A stretch of 64,000 nt of DNA from Panaeolus papilionaceus (taxonomy: Eukaryota > Basidiomycota > Agaricomycetes > Agaricales). A program made the translations under genes and the position numbers. Below the pieces are notes generated by a model. The model did no database searches. It saw only the letters and a list, made by a program, of their open reading frames with translations, and was not told where the DNA came from. The stretch lies in NCBI GenBank assembly GCA_015501605.1, contig JADNRZ010000021.1:898735-962734 (forward strand). The letters run 5' to 3'. The stretch's first letter is position 1. The number at the start of each line of letters is the position of its first letter. Shown here in pieces: positions 20,189 through 31,369 of the stretch.

Positions 20189-23100
20189 CTAGATAAGTTT
20201 GCGTCTTCTTTTATAAGCGAACAGGATGTCAGGGGCGTTAACGAAGTTTTCTTCTGGTTCCCAGGAGTTATGAAACGGTGAAAAACCTTTCCACGATACC
20301 ATGTATTCCCGGTTGGGCGGTTTCCCTCGATGGTGGAGAATAGATTCAACTCCATATTCTTCTTCTCCGCCGATGAGGTCAGGCGGTGGTTCAGGGAAAT
20401 TCGGACCATGTTCTGGGGTTTCGTGATAGGGAGTGAGAAGGTTGACATGGAAGACGTCGTGAATTTTCCAGTAGAAAGGGAGTCGGAGTCTATAGGTGAC
20501 AGGTCCTAAGACTTCGGAGATCGGGAAAGGTCCTTGACGTTTGGAGGAAATTTTCTTATTGGTACCAAGTCGGAGGTTCTTTGCTTCTAACCATACTTGT
20601 TGTCTGAGTTTGAAGGGCGTGTGAGGGTTTTTGCTGCGGGTGATCATGCGGTTTCTAGCGTGGGTGTGTGCAGCAATTGCTTCTTGACGCATTTGGACTA
20701 GGGACCCAAGTTTGTTTTCCACAGAAGGGTGAATGGAATGTTCGAACGTGATCGGGATTTGAGTGGGGTTGGTTCCTAGCATGAGTTCGAATGGAGTATG
20801 TTGGCGGTCCGAATGTCGGTGGTTATTGTGTGTGAATTCGAGGATAGGGAGTGCGTCGACCCAGTTTTCTGGGTTAGAGATACAATAAATGGAAAGGTAG
20901 GTTTCGATTTCTTGGTTGTAGCGTTCTGTAGTGCCGTCGGTTTGTGGATGGTAGGCAGTGGAGAGTCTGGATTCGATTTCGAGAAGTTTTAGAAGTTCTT
21001 TGAAGGCGTGTGATGCAAATCTGGGGTCTCTATCTGAAGTGATGGAGTCAGGTAATCCAAAACGTTTGTAAAGGTTGTCGATTAGGAGTCTGGCGACTCC
21101 TTCTGAATTAATCGTTTTCGTGCAAGGTAGCAAAATTACCCCCTTCGTAAGGCCGTGGTCCACCACGGAAAGAATGGAGTCAAATCCTTTCGATGGCGGA
21201 AGGTCGGTGATAAGGTCCATAGATGTTTGGGCGAAAGGTTTAAGAGATTTTGGGGGTTCAATCGGAACTATAGTGGGTCGTATCGGGTTGCGATTGATCT
21301 TGAACTGTTGACAGGCGACGCATCCTTTGACGTACGACTTGATGAATTGTCGCATCCCAGGCCACCAGTGTGTGGCGGAGATAGAGTTGAACGTTTCTAA
21401 CTCTCCAGGGTGTCCGGCGGAAACGGTGTCGTGAAAATGGTGAACGATGGAGCGTCGGAGTTCGTTATCTTTAGGGATGTAAACCTTTTCTTTGTAGAAG
21501 AGAAGTTTCCCATAGTCGCCTTCTTCGTAGGACCAGTCATTGAGGGAGGTTCCTGACGATACGTTTTTGTCAGACAACAATAGTTCTAGCGCTTTCGTGG
21601 CGTCTTTGTCTAAAGATTTGGCAGTTGCGATTCTTTCTTGGAGTTCGAGGTCGATGAGGTTGACAAATAGGGAGTCAGGGAGTACTGTGATGTCTGTGTT
21701 TTCTTCGTTATCGCCTTCGGGGACTAGGTCGGGTCGTCGTGAGAGTGCATCGGATTGAATCATTTTATCTCCTGGGGTGTGAACAAGGTTAAGATCATAT
21801 TCGGATAAGATAAGAAACCATCGTGCTTGTTGGCCATTGAGCTTCTGAGGGGAGCGCCAATAGGTTAGGTTTTTGTGATCTGAGAGAATGGTGGTCGTGT
21901 GCGGAGATCCCAGGATGTAATGTTTCCATTCTTCTATGGTGCGGATAATTCCGAGGAGTTCGCGATCGAAGATTTGATAGTTTTGTTCGGCAGGGGAGAA
22001 TGATCGAGAGAGGAAACAAACGGGATGGCATTTTCCGTTGGCATCTGTTTGAGTCAAGACTGCTCCATAAGCATACTGGGAGGCGTCGGATTCTATTTGG
22101 AACGGTCGGTCGAGGTCGGGCATTGCGAGTACAGGTTCTTGGGAAAATCGTTCTTTCAGGTTGTCAAACGCGTTTTGTTGGGCTTCTCCCCATTCGAAGG
22201 GGTGTTCTTTCCTAAGGAGGTCGTTCAGGGGTCTGGCGATGTCGGAGTAGTGTCGGATGAATTTTCGGTAGAAGTTGCCAAAACCTAAGAATGATCGGAC
22301 TTGTTTAAGGGTTTTAGGGGCGGGCCATTCTTTAATTCCGGCGAGTTTCGAGGGGTCCATGGAGATCTTGTTGTGTTCGATGATGAATCCTAAATAGGCC
22401 ACACTGGTCTTGGCGAACTCGCATTTTTCGGGTTTCAGATATAGGTCGTTGTCTTTCATAATCTGGAGTACTTCTTTGGTGTATTGTTCGAGGTCTTCTT
22501 CGTTGGTGGCGTAGATAAGGATATCGTCCATATAGATGATCACGTAACCATTGTCGATCTGTTTGATGAAGATGTTGTCCATCATCGATTGGAACGTCGC
22601 AGGTGAGTTACAGAGGCCAAAGAACATGACCAAAGGTTCGAAGAGTCCGAACTTGGTCTTGAAGGCGGCTTTCCATTCGTCTCCTTCTTTGATCCAGATA
22701 TTGTTGTAACCCCATCGGACATCGAGCTTGGTGAAATACTTGGCGCCTTTAAGTTTATCCATGAGATCGGTGACAAGAGGTAGTGGATAAGCGTTCTTGA
22801 CAGTTCCTTCGTTCAGGTGGCGGTAATCTTGGCATGGGCGGAGTTTGGAGTTGGCGTCCTTCTTTGGTACATAGAAGAATCCGGAAGCTTGAGGGGAATC
22901 ACTAGGGCGGATCGTTCCTTTCTTGAGATGCTCGTCGATAAATTCCTTAGTTGCTCTTTCCTGTTCCGGGTTGAGCGGGTAAACCTTAGACGAGTTCTCG
23001 ACGAAATCGGGTTTGAGCTTGATTTCGTGATCCCATGGTTTGTGTGCAGGCAAGGTGTCGGAGGCTTCTTCGGAAAATACGGAGATCCAAGGATGGAATT

Positions 23101-23854
23101 GAGGGGGGACGATGTCAAGGGGATCGGAAGATTCTCGTTTCTTGTCGAACTTCTGGGCGAATGCTTGAGAATGGGTTAGGGCGGCATGGATCCAGGTTTC
23201 TTGGGTTTCTTCAGCAAATCCTTCTTTCATAAATGACGTTACGCGGTCGTCGGTTGTTGTTTCCATAGTGTTTGTTCGGTTCGTTGTCGTGTTTTTCCCC
23301 AGCATTAGCCTTACATGGGATTCTAGTGCGGCGATCGTGGTTTCGTCCAGGATGGCGGCGTCCGTTGGGTACCAATCGGGTATCTTGTTCCAGGTTTCTA
23401 TTCGGTGGATCTCCTGATCCGTTTCTTCTTCCATGGAAGTTCTCCAGTTAAAAGAGGCCGTCTTCCAGTCAATGTCGGGGTTCGTTTCTTGCAGCCACGG
23501 CAGTCCTAATATCATCTTCTGCCGTCCTAGTCCAGTCACTAGGAATTCTGTTCTTCTGATCTTTCCATAGATCGTAATATCAAGGGTCGTCTTGCTGGTA
23601 ATTGTTCCAGTCTTGTTCGGGGTTCCGTCAACGTTTCGAACTCGTATGGGGGTGTCAAGGGGTGTCAAAGGGAGATGATGAGATCGGGCAAAGGATTGGT
23701 CGATGAAGATTCCTGAGGCTCCGGAATCAAGAAGTGCATGGATAGAAAGGGGTTCAGCGGTTCTCTGAGTTTCACACAAGATAGTCACAGGGACAGAAAT
23801 AGTTTCATTGTGAGCTATCAAAGCGGAACATACAGATATATAAGGGTCTGACAT
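20189..23854 (-). CDS. pol: Pol polyprotein (protease, RT, RNase H, integrase, chromodomain)
   Basis: 1221 residues, uninterrupted. Visible in order: aspartic protease DSGA (43-46); reverse transcriptase with YMDD (441-444); RNase H starting IESDASQYAYGAVL (D590); integrase zinc motif H808-X6-H815-X29-C845-X2-C848; integrase catalytic D880, D941 and E977 (D,D-35-E); and a C-terminal chromodomain (about 1160-1215, with EYMVSWKGF and NSWEPEENF). The chromodomain places it among chromoviruses (Metaviridae), where it is thought to guide integration to modified chromatin. Pol starts 17 nt after the gag stop in the -1 frame, and that frame is open upstream of the ATG, so either frameshifting or re-initiation could be used. 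Confidence 0.95.
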   Translation of the reverse strand: MSDPYISVCSALIAHNETISVPVTILCETQRTAEPLSIHALLDSGASGIFIDQSFARSHHLPLTPLDTPIRVRNVDGTPNKTGTITSKTTLDITIYGKIRRTEFLVTGLGRQKMILGLPWLQETNPDIDWKTASFNWRTSMEEETDQEIHRIETWNKIPDWYPTDAAILDETTIAALESHVRLMLGKNTTTNRTNTMETTTDDRVTSFMKEGFAEETQETWIHAALTHSQAFAQKFDKKRESSDPLDIVPPQFHPWISVFSEEASDTLPAHKPWDHEIKLKPDFVENSSKVYPLNPEQERATKEFIDEHLKKGTIRPSDSPQASGFFYVPKKDANSKLRPCQDYRHLNEGTVKNAYPLPLVTDLMDKLKGAKYFTKLDVRWGYNNIWIKEGDEWKAAFKTKFGLFEPLVMFFGLCNSPATFQSMMDNIFIKQIDNGYVIIYMDDILIYATNEEDLEQYTKEVLQIMKDNDLYLKPEKCEFAKTSVAYLGFIIEHNKISMDPSKLAGIKEWPAPKTLKQVRSFLGFGNFYRKFIRHYSDIARPLNDLLRKEHPFEWGEAQQNAFDNLKERFSQEPVLAMPDLDRPFQIESDASQYAYGAVLTQTDANGKCHPVCFLSRSFSPAEQNYQIFDRELLGIIRTIEEWKHYILGSPHTTTILSDHKNLTYWRSPQKLNGQQARWFLILSEYDLNLVHTPGDKMIQSDALSRRPDLVPEGDNEENTDITVLPDSLFVNLIDLELQERIATAKSLDKDATKALELLLSDKNVSSGTSLNDWSYEEGDYGKLLFYKEKVYIPKDNELRRSIVHHFHDTVSAGHPGELETFNSISATHWWPGMRQFIKSYVKGCVACQQFKINRNPIRPTIVPIEPPKSLKPFAQTSMDLITDLPPSKGFDSILSVVDHGLTKGVILLPCTKTINSEGVARLLIDNLYKRFGLPDSITSDRDPRFASHAFKELLKLLEIESRLSTAYHPQTDGTTERYNQEIETYLSIYCISNPENWVDALPILEFTHNNHRHSDRQHTPFELMLGTNPTQIPITFEHSIHPSVENKLGSLVQMRQEAIAAHTHARNRMITRSKNPHTPFKLRQQVWLEAKNLRLGTNKKISSKRQGPFPISEVLGPVTYRLRLPFYWKIHDVFHVNLLTPYHETPEHGPNFPEPPPDLIGGEEEYGVESILHHRGKPPNREYMVSWKGFSPFHNSWEPEENFVNAPDILFAYKRRRKLI

Positions 23855-23868
23855 CGAGGCAGGGCCCT

Positions 23869-25545
23869 TTAGGCAAAATCCTGTTCTTGCATTTCGGAGG
23901 TAAAAGTGGCGCGTTCTTCTTCATTTAATTCGCTGTAGATGGCACGAATATGCTTGACGAATTCTTTCGGGTCTTTAGCGTATGAGTTGCTGGTATAGTT
24001 GTTCGGGGACGTCCCAGTTCTTCCTCCCGGTCCTCCAGGTCTAGTGCCTGGTCCTCCGGTAGAGGGCGTTCCATAGTTCTGTCAGTATCCTTGGTTTCCA
24101 GTGTTTCGGGTTGGGCAGTCGCGGGCAATGTGTCCTGGTTGGTGGCATTTGAAGCATTCTCCTTTCTTGACGTGGTCGAGGCGTTTGGTTTCGGTGAGAT
24201 TAATTTGCCTAGGTCGGGCGAAATTAAATCCCATCTGGTTAGACGTAAAGCGGCGAGGTGCTGAGTTCTTGGAAACGAAGGGATTGGTCTCTCTCCAGAT
24301 TGCATCGGCTTCGGCTGCTCGGTCCATCCATTCTTGAAGGGTGATAGGGGGATCGCGGTTGGTGCGGAGTTTGTTGCTGATCGCAGTTTGGAGAGATCGG
24401 TGATACATCCTAACGATCTTCTTCTCATCTTCTCCAATAGGTTGTCCTCTTGGGGTTCGGGGGAAAGTGTAACCTGAAAGGGTCATTAGGTTCTTGAATG
24501 CAGTGTTGTGTGCTTCGACCGTTCCGGTCTGTTTGAGGTCTTGGAGGCGATCATCGGCTTGATCTTCTTCGAGGAGTATCCCAAAGTCTTGTTTGAGCTT
24601 ATTGATAAAAGCTTGGAATGTTCCATAAGTGATCGGGGCACCGGTGCATCTAGCGGTGTTGAATGCTTCCATGAGAAAGACTTTCTTCCAATCCATGGCT
24701 TCTCGGTTCTCTTTCTCTCCTTCGCCGAACTGGGAAAGGACATAGGCGACCTTTCGTTCGTCGGTATCGTAGATGTGTCGGTTGATGAAGAGATAGTTGT
24801 AGCATTGAGTGAGAAAATCACGGAGTTTAGAGCGATTCCCCATGAACGGTTCGGGAGCTCCAATTGATAATTCCTTCTGGCTGTGTGCTGGTGCGGGTGC
24901 GGGGATGACGATGTTTTGCGGTGGGTTTCCTCCTGGTGGGTTGGGTCCTCCGCCACCTCCTCCTCCGGGTGGTGGTGGTCCTCCTCCTGGTCCCCCTCCT
25001 CCTGTAGGTGGGAGTGGAGCGCCTCCTGGTCCTGCTGGGCCTCCTCCTCCTCCACCCGGGGGTGGCGGTGGTGAAGGTCCTGGTCCTGAGGTTCCGGATC
25101 CTCCGGGCATTATTCCGGATGGTCCTCCTGGCGGGCTATCTGGTTCCTTCTTTTTTCCTTTGTCGGTGTCTTCTGGCTGGTAACCCCATTCTCCTGGTTG
25201 TGGTACATAGGGTTCTCCTACTGAGAGCATTCCCGATGCATCCGTCCTGAAGATGGATCCTGCAATATCTCCCATAGGGGTTGACATGTTATCGGTATAT
25301 CTGGGGATTTCGTGTGAAAAGACAGGAGTTCTGTTGATAGTAAGGTCTTGTTCGCGAGGATCGTGAGGTAATTCTGGTGTCTGGGTTCGTTCTTCTTGGC
25401 CCACTGGTGTTTCGGGCAGCTCGGTGGTCGTTCCAAGTTCGTCGATGGCTGTTATCGAGGTTTCTTCTTCGGGACGTTCTTCGTCCTTATCTGGGGATCT
25501 GGGTGTCGATCTGAGTCCGTGTCTTTGGGTAACTCTGGTGGTCAA
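23869..25545 (-). pseudogene. gag: Gag of element 2 with one in-frame TGA
   Basis: 487 residues are read before the stop at 24082: an acidic N-terminus, a Pro/Gly-rich linker (about residues 140-205), the gag core and the zinc knuckle CFKCHQPGHIARDC. The stop interrupts ...TGNQGY at a TGA where element 1 has CGA (R). Beyond it the frame stays open to the normal end at 23869 (about 70 further residues ending EMQEQDFA). The knuckle is kept, so the shortened gag might still work; that is inference. Confidence 0.85.
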
Positions 25546-25673
25546 AGATGGGGTTCTGACTATGCTTGAAGTCGATCCTGATCTGAGTCGTCCGGGTTTG
25601 TTTGCTTTCGTGGGTGCCGTCTTGAGTATAGGTGGGGACTGTCGACGTCAACGACGGACAGTATACGTAGAGA

Positions 25674-25686
25674 TAGCTAGTTCTTT
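25674..25686 (-). promoter_or_regulatory. Self-complementary primer-binding site, element 2
   Basis: AAAGAACTAGCTA on the element strand, directly next to the 5' LTR. It is the exact reverse complement of 25898-25910 within the LTR. Confidence 0.75.
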
Positions 25687-26277
25687 TGTTACGGTTGACT
25701 TGTTCAGCGCGTACAAGTCCGGCCGTAGAGTCAACAAGAACGAAGGTTGAAGGTGAGGTCGGGGTCGATTCGGCGAGTTATGTTGAAGTTCAAGGATATC
25801 TAACTAAGAATGCCACTTCGAGTGATCGCTCGATGGTATTGTCTTAGCAGAGAGCGAGTAAAAGAAATCCAGTAGAAGTTATCGTTCTATTGTAGTTAAA
25901 GAACTAGCTAAAGAACATAGGGTATAGTACTGGTGTTTATATACGTAATGCTAATGGTCCGTGCACTATACAAGAGGTCTGTGCGCAAAGTAAATAAGAG
26001 TCAAAAGACGGGGTGAAGGAATCATAATGGAGTGTGTATGGGAATATAGTGGGGAACGAGTCATAAGTGTGAGAGAAGTATGAGTCAGAGATAAGAGTAA
26101 AACATAGAGCGACAGCGGGAATGGAAGTGGGTGAGAAGAGAAAAAGATAAAAAGATAAGACGAGCTACAAGTACAAAGAGAGATGATAGTACACAAAGAT
26201 AAGATAGTAGTCCAGATAAGATAGCGGAAAGATAGGGGCATGATGATAAGATGAGCGAGAAAAGATAGAGCGTAACA
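25687..26277 (-). repeat. 5' LTR of element 2 with promoter
   Basis: 591 bp. On the element strand a TATA box (TATATAAA, 25943-25936) precedes the inferred transcript start TAGCTAGTTCTTT (25910-25898) by 33 nt, the same spacing as in element 1. Confidence 0.9.
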
Positions 26278-26707
26278 TCCTTTGAGCTAACACACCTATG
26301 GCATAAGGGATGTGCTTATCGATGTGACCGAAGGGTTAGCAGGGGGCATGGGGCATGGCAATCGAGAGGATGTGATGGGGGTGAAGCTGTTTGTGGTGGT
26401 AAGAAGGAAGGAGTGGGACTTTGAATTACTCTGGACGAAGTGATTAAAGAGGTCCGTATCATGTGATTGTCCTTGGGGTAACGAATTTTATTTATGGAAG
26501 GTTCTTGAACATTTCATTCCATATCATTCGACAAGATAAAAATGTGTTGCTCAGACAGCCTCATGTGCACGCAGTAATACTCAGATTAGTTTGATTCAGT
26601 TCGATTCCGACGGAGTGCTCAGCTACGCACGGATTTTCTCGCATCTTCACATCTATGCTCAGACCGACTCAGTTAGAGTACCTTGTGCTCAGATGCGAGT
26701 TTCACTG

Positions 26708-28930
26708 GGCTTCATCACCTGACCTCAGTTCTTTGATCGACCATCCCTGTGGGTTTCATATGTTGAAGTATCATGGACGAAGAGTTTTAGAGGGACAACA
26801 ATTGTTGTTGTTTAATGACACCCCTATCAAATGTCAATGATGTATTGGTCTGCCTAGTCTATGCCTATCCCTGACCAACAGCCTCCTCACGTACATCCCT
26901 ACTCCTCATTCTCTGCTGTGAATCTTCGTATTTGTGTACTGAGGTTCTCGCCTTAGGCTCCATCCATGATTACAGTGAGGAATATGTAGTAGGTAGTTCG
27001 ATGTTTTGAACGTGAGTAGCGACCCTTTCATCGTGCTCAGAGGCAACAAATCTATCCACCATACCGTTAACCTGCTTGCATACCAGAAAATTCCTCACGC
27101 AGATGCGACATTTCAATGTCATGCTGGCTACCTTCATTCAGCCTCAGTGTTCATAAAATGATCCCCTTGACTGTAACGGGTTGCCTGCTGTTGTTGTGTT
27201 GCACCCTCAACTTCCGCTCACCGCAGTGTCTATTTCTCTCTTCATCCTGTCGTCCGCGTGCATATCTATTTTGCTTCACATTGTATCCAAGCCTTCAACA
27301 TATGCACTCCATTATGTTCGCGCATTATTTTACATATCTCATGGTCTGTGGTACCCATCTTCCTCACCCACTATTCCCTCGTTTGTTGTAATTATTTTAT
27401 TAGAACATTTTCACAGACTATTAGATTAGATTCATTCCTTTTCATCTTGCCTCCTTATCACATGACCTCCGTTTCACAGCCGTAGTCATGTGACCTCCGT
27501 TTCGCTCCCTCATAGTTTAGCTCTGCACGCACACTGGTCTTTCCTCAGTCCATATTCTATGTACTGAGGTGAGCCACGTATTACACTCGTTATCTAGTAT
27601 TCCTTTACTTACTCTATCCTGTAGTTTGTCTCCTACAGGTATACCATAATATATTCAGTCCATATTCTATGTACTGAGTTTGTCTCCTACAGCTCCCTCT
27701 CGTGACCTCTATACCCGACAAAATCGTTTATGAACACTAGCATTTCCTCCTACAAGTCCGAACCCAATGCGACTTCTTCATCTAAAAACGGTGACCGGTA
27801 ATGTCGAGTGAATGACCTGTGCCCTCACCTTCTCTTCTCTTGAAGCTTAACTAGCGTTGATATCCTTTTTGTCCTTTTCTGTTAAATTTACGTTTTCTGC
27901 CCAACTTTTTATCAATTTTTGATCATAGACACCCAGTTACGGGATCCGACATCGATACTCTTCTAATCGAATTCAAACGCTTAGACGACGAAAATGCCCT
28001 GACGAGGGTTCACTTCCCACAAAGCGGAGAAATCTGGAAAAAGGTTGGTTCTGCATAGTTATATCACTCAAGATGAAAGCCCAACGTTCGCATCCTACCA
28101 ACCTGAAGACCCCGAGCTTGAAGCTCAGAAGCGCAAACACGACAGGTATGCAGTCTGCACATCATCGCAAGTGTGCATCAGGGCAAATGTTGGCAGGGTT
28201 AGGTCGGGCGTTGAGGATCGTCCGGTGAGGACCATATGAGCGCGCAGGGGGGAGATGATCATGAAAGATGAGTTATTCAGAGATCCAGAGATGGCATTTG
28301 GATGAAGGGGTCAAAGAGCAAGGACAAGGTGACAGGACGTGCAGACGAACTTGTGGGTTCAATCAGAGGAATAGTGGAGAGAGAGGATGAGACGAGAGGG
28401 GGTACGATAGGAGGCAAGCGATATGAGGTTGATTGGAAATGAGATGCGAGCGAACCAAGTGATGAACGGGAGTGCATACAGGAGCGAGACCACGTCATAA
28501 TACCATCCAGCCTTAGAACGAGGCTCTGGGTGACAAGAGGATGGAAGATACGTTTGGGTGTTGCAGAGTGTCGGATGAGCGAGAGGACACGTGATCATCT
28601 CTGGTTCATTCTCACTGTGGGCCCAATCAATGCTGGAAAACCGCAGCAGTGGAAATTTGGTAGGGAAAATGCATATCTTGTAGTCTTAATTTTCAGCCAC
28701 CTGCGGTGTAGGATTACGAGTGGCCGGATATATACGTAGTTTTGAAATGTGTAAACAGCCCCATGTATCAATCCGCCTGATAAAGGCTTGAAAAACCACA
28801 AGCGTCAGTAAACCATGAAAAATGCAACTGATGTCGGCTAACGAAATATATGCCAACAACAGCCAGAGGATTAAATTTAAGAATACAGCTCAATGCCGAC
28901 ATGGTTTCAAAGGATGCAACGATTTCACCT
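26708..28930. other. Gene-poor stretch
   Basis: No complete gene is supported. The phrase CAGTCCATATTCTATGTACT occurs at 27546 and again at 27657, and AGTTTGTCTCCTACAG at 27623 and 27677, a small local duplication. Around 27925-28145 two short open blocks, DIDTLLIEFKRLDDENALTR and SYQPEDPELEAQKRKHDR (followed by GTATGC), look like exons but no family is recognised. Confidence 0.4.
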
Positions 28931-28969
28931 GTAGAGGCTGGCTTCATTAATGAAAGACTGTCTTTCGAC

Positions 28970-30130
28970 AGTGAGTGCTCAGCTGCAGGGAGTGTGGAGG
29001 AATGAAGCCAAAAAAGCGGAGGGGGGAGGAGGAGAAGGAGGATCAAGTGGTGTTCCCACGCTCTGGTACCCAAAATGCGAAATGCAATTGCTCCATCCAC
29101 AAGCACAACATTTCCATTCTGTTTTCAGATTCTGAAAGTAGGCAATTGTAGCTTTCCATTGATATATATATGTCAATTAAAATAATAAAGGGAATAAATA
29201 CAAATGGTGCACAAAGAAATGTAATTAAAGATAGGGGCCCATTTAATTACCAAAAAAGCGAAATTGAATGGTGCTGTCCCCAGTGAGGATAGTGATAATA
29301 TAATGATAGATTCTTAAACTAGACACTTATAGCTTTCTAATGGTATATATGGTGTGCAGAAAAAGAGCCAAAAAAGCGGTGGAAAATGCAGCAGTAATAA
29401 TGCTATTAATAAATAGGGGCTATTGATTATCAAAAAAGCGGAGCTGTTTTGGGTAATCTACTGGAGGGAATTAACTAAGTAAAAGTCAGATTCAAATACT
29501 AGACAACTGTAGCTTTCTAGTGATATATATATATCCATATAAAAGGGCCAAAAAAGCGGTGGAATAAATGCTGCAATAATGGTGGAAGAGGAATATTAAT
29601 TAGTGTGATGTCATTAGTGCCTGAAAGCAGATCAGTGATACCAATTTCCCAAAAAAGCGAAGCTAATTAATGAGGATTGATGAGATTAAATGGGATCAAT
29701 GACATCACATTAATATTCCTGATCAGGACGAAGATCTGATTTGCAAATAGGGGCTCATTTAATCAATGCACAATAACCAGAGCAGATCTGCTGCTTCTGT
29801 GGCCACATTTGGCAGATCAGACCACATGAATGGATAGATATAGTGTATACCTTTCTAATGATATATATCCCCTCCCAAATAGTGCCAAAAGTGAAGCAAT
29901 ATTGAGGAAATAATTGTAGTAGGGGGAATAGGGGCTAAAAAAGCGGAAAAAGCGAACCTGATCTGCTGGGTTACTGGTACAATTTGGTGGATCGGATGGT
30001 GGGATCTTATAGAGGCTGTTAATAGCTTTCTAACGATATATAGATCATCCAAAATGGTGCCCAGAGCGGTGCAATATTGAGCAGGATACTGTTTGGGCCA
30101 AAGATAGGGGCTTTTCAAGTGACCCATGTA
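28970..30130. repeat. Degenerate tandem satellite, ~180-bp unit
   Basis: The box TAGCTTTCTAATGATATATA recurs at 29148, 29330, 29510, 29848 and 30023: spacings 182, 180, 338 and 175. A second box, (C)CAAAAAAGCG, recurs at 29008, 29368 and 29548 and in a second phase at 29250 and 29430, again 180 apart. This gives about six diverged units. Confidence 0.7.
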
Positions 30131-30299
30131 AAAAAACATTTTTTTAAGGGTCGATAGGGATCATATGTGGGAGGCTGCGTTCAAAATTTCAGCCCAATCG
30201 GAGCAGAATTGAGCGCGCTATTTGCGATTTATATTATTTTTTCGATTTATTTTGATTTATTGCCAGCTCTGAGAGTGTATTTCCTTAATTGATCGCCAA

Positions 30300-30595
30300 C
30301 CACTGATCCCCCCACCCCGAAAATACCCATTCCGGGATCCTGATTTTTTTCTCTACGCCCCCATACCCATATCATATCTATCCAGCAATATTTCCCCTAC
30401 CCCTACCCAGCCAGATAAGCCATCAGCCCCTATCCAGCATCCCCCCATCCATCCCCCCTATTCCCAACCCCCTACCCATCCTCCTACACCCGGAATATCA
30501 CCTATTTCACCCCCTATATGCCCCTACCCACCCCCCTACCCATCCCCCACCCCCGGAAAATCCCCCCCACTGACAAAAGCCAGCCCACTGCCTAT
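30300..30595. repeat. C-rich low-complexity tract
   Basis: Nearly G-free on the plus strand, with many CCCCTACCC and CCCCCATCC phrases. It is irregular, so it is not a telomere array. Confidence 0.7.
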
Positions 30596-31170
30596 TGACA
30601 GTCACTGCCTGTCAGGGGATCTCCTGCTACCTCCTATTCCTTTCCTTATTATCATCTCTCTGTCTCTCCTTTCTCCATTTCCTTTGCTCTATCTCATTAT
30701 CTGGACATATCATGGACTCATAGATATTATATTACACTCTCCTTTAGTTGCCATTCATTCATTATTTAGTTGTTGCCACTGTTACATAGTCATTCCTTTG
30801 TGTTTCCCTTTGTTTGTTTCCAAAGGCATTGTTTGGCATCAAGGCTGATGCCAATGCCAGCTCATCACTTAAATAGCTGTTTCACCTGGGTTTGATCCTT
30901 TACCTCTTTCTCTTTGGATCTCCCCCAGGTGAGCCTACTTCCTGTATTTATGTAGAGCTGATATATATCTTTGGATCTCCCCCAGGACTTGTGTGTGTCT
31001 GAGGTGCCCTTACACTGCCCATGGACAGTTCTGATAAATGAGCACTCACTGTTGAAAGACAGTCTTTCATTAATGATTCTAGCCTCTATGGCTGACAATT
31101 TCATATATTGTTCTGTAAAAACACAAAAAAGATAGGCATGTGGGGATGCCTGTACAGCAGCAAATGTGGA

Positions 31171-31369
31171 TTAAGACACTTCGTGTTCTTTCTTGATTTC
31201 ATTGACTGCACATATGCAGGACGATGTGAACGACAATAGCAATGAAGTCAATGTCAGAGACTATCCAATCGAAAGGTGACTGTGACTCACTGATAATAGC
31301 CAAAGCGCACAAAACGAATATGACACCCGTTCCTATCATAGTCCCGTAAACGAGGCTGCCGTCGTTCAT
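31171..31369 (-). CDS. Possible small single-span membrane protein, 36 residues, one intron
   Basis: Exon 1 (31369-31291) encodes MNDGSLVYGTMIGTGVIFVL and continues CALAII, one clear membrane span. An 85-nt intron with strong signals (GTGAGT ... CTGAC ... TGCAG, 31290-31206) follows. Exon 2 (31205-31171) ends NEIKKEHEVS and then TAA. The upstream minus-strand sequence looks like a fungal 5' leader (CT-rich, then CAACGTCAACACGAC). The family is unknown. It lies just outside the inverted-repeat element and before the tnp2 gene. Short length makes chance possible. Confidence 0.3.

Larger units (their letters stand above)
18314..26277 (-). mobile_element. Ty3/gypsy chromovirus, element 2 (full length)
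   Basis: 7964 bp on the minus strand. LTRs of 591 bp (18314-18904 and 25687-26277) differ at three positions that I can see, all in the first ~30 bp. The target duplication TCCTT is at 18309-18313 and 26278-26282. Pol and the third ORF are intact; gag has one in-frame TGA. It inserted into the hAT-like element. This is the better template for the family. Confidence 0.95.
17582..26707. mobile_element. hAT-like non-autonomous element interrupted by element 2
   Basis: Exact 22-bp inverted repeats, starting CCCAGTGAAACTCGCATC, sit at 17582 and, reversed, end at 26707. The flanks share CTTCATC (7 bp, 8 bp if the right end is one base shorter), a plausible target duplication. Inside are many CTGAG / GCACATCTGAG subterminal motifs on both strands. 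Removing element 2 and one copy of its TCCTT duplication leaves about 1157 bp. There is no transposase. The CAGTG start, subterminal repeats and ~8-bp duplication suggest hAT; that assignment is inferred. Confidence 0.7.
28932..31088. mobile_element. Inverted-repeat-bounded element carrying a satellite array
   Basis: 48-bp inverted repeats with four mismatches bound the segment. Left at 28932 starts TAGAGGCTGGCTTCATTAAT; right ends at 31088 and reversed starts TAGAGGCTAGAATCATTAAT. Both contain the near-palindrome TGAAAGACTGTCTTTC. No transposase is inside and no target duplication is visible, so the superfamily is unknown. Contents: a 180-bp degenerate tandem array, then a C-rich tract, then a promoter-like stretch with TTTGGATCTCCCCCAG twice (30912, 30969). 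Confidence 0.5.

Noticed and set aside
20189..23854. Possibility that the retroelement is an infectious virus with an envelope gene
   Set aside because: The third ORF has no signal peptide or membrane span and carries zinc knuckles, so nothing supports an envelope.
30300..30595. Telomere-like CCCTACCC phrases
   Set aside because: No regular hexamer or heptamer repeat; spacing is irregular and the tract sits in the middle of the window.
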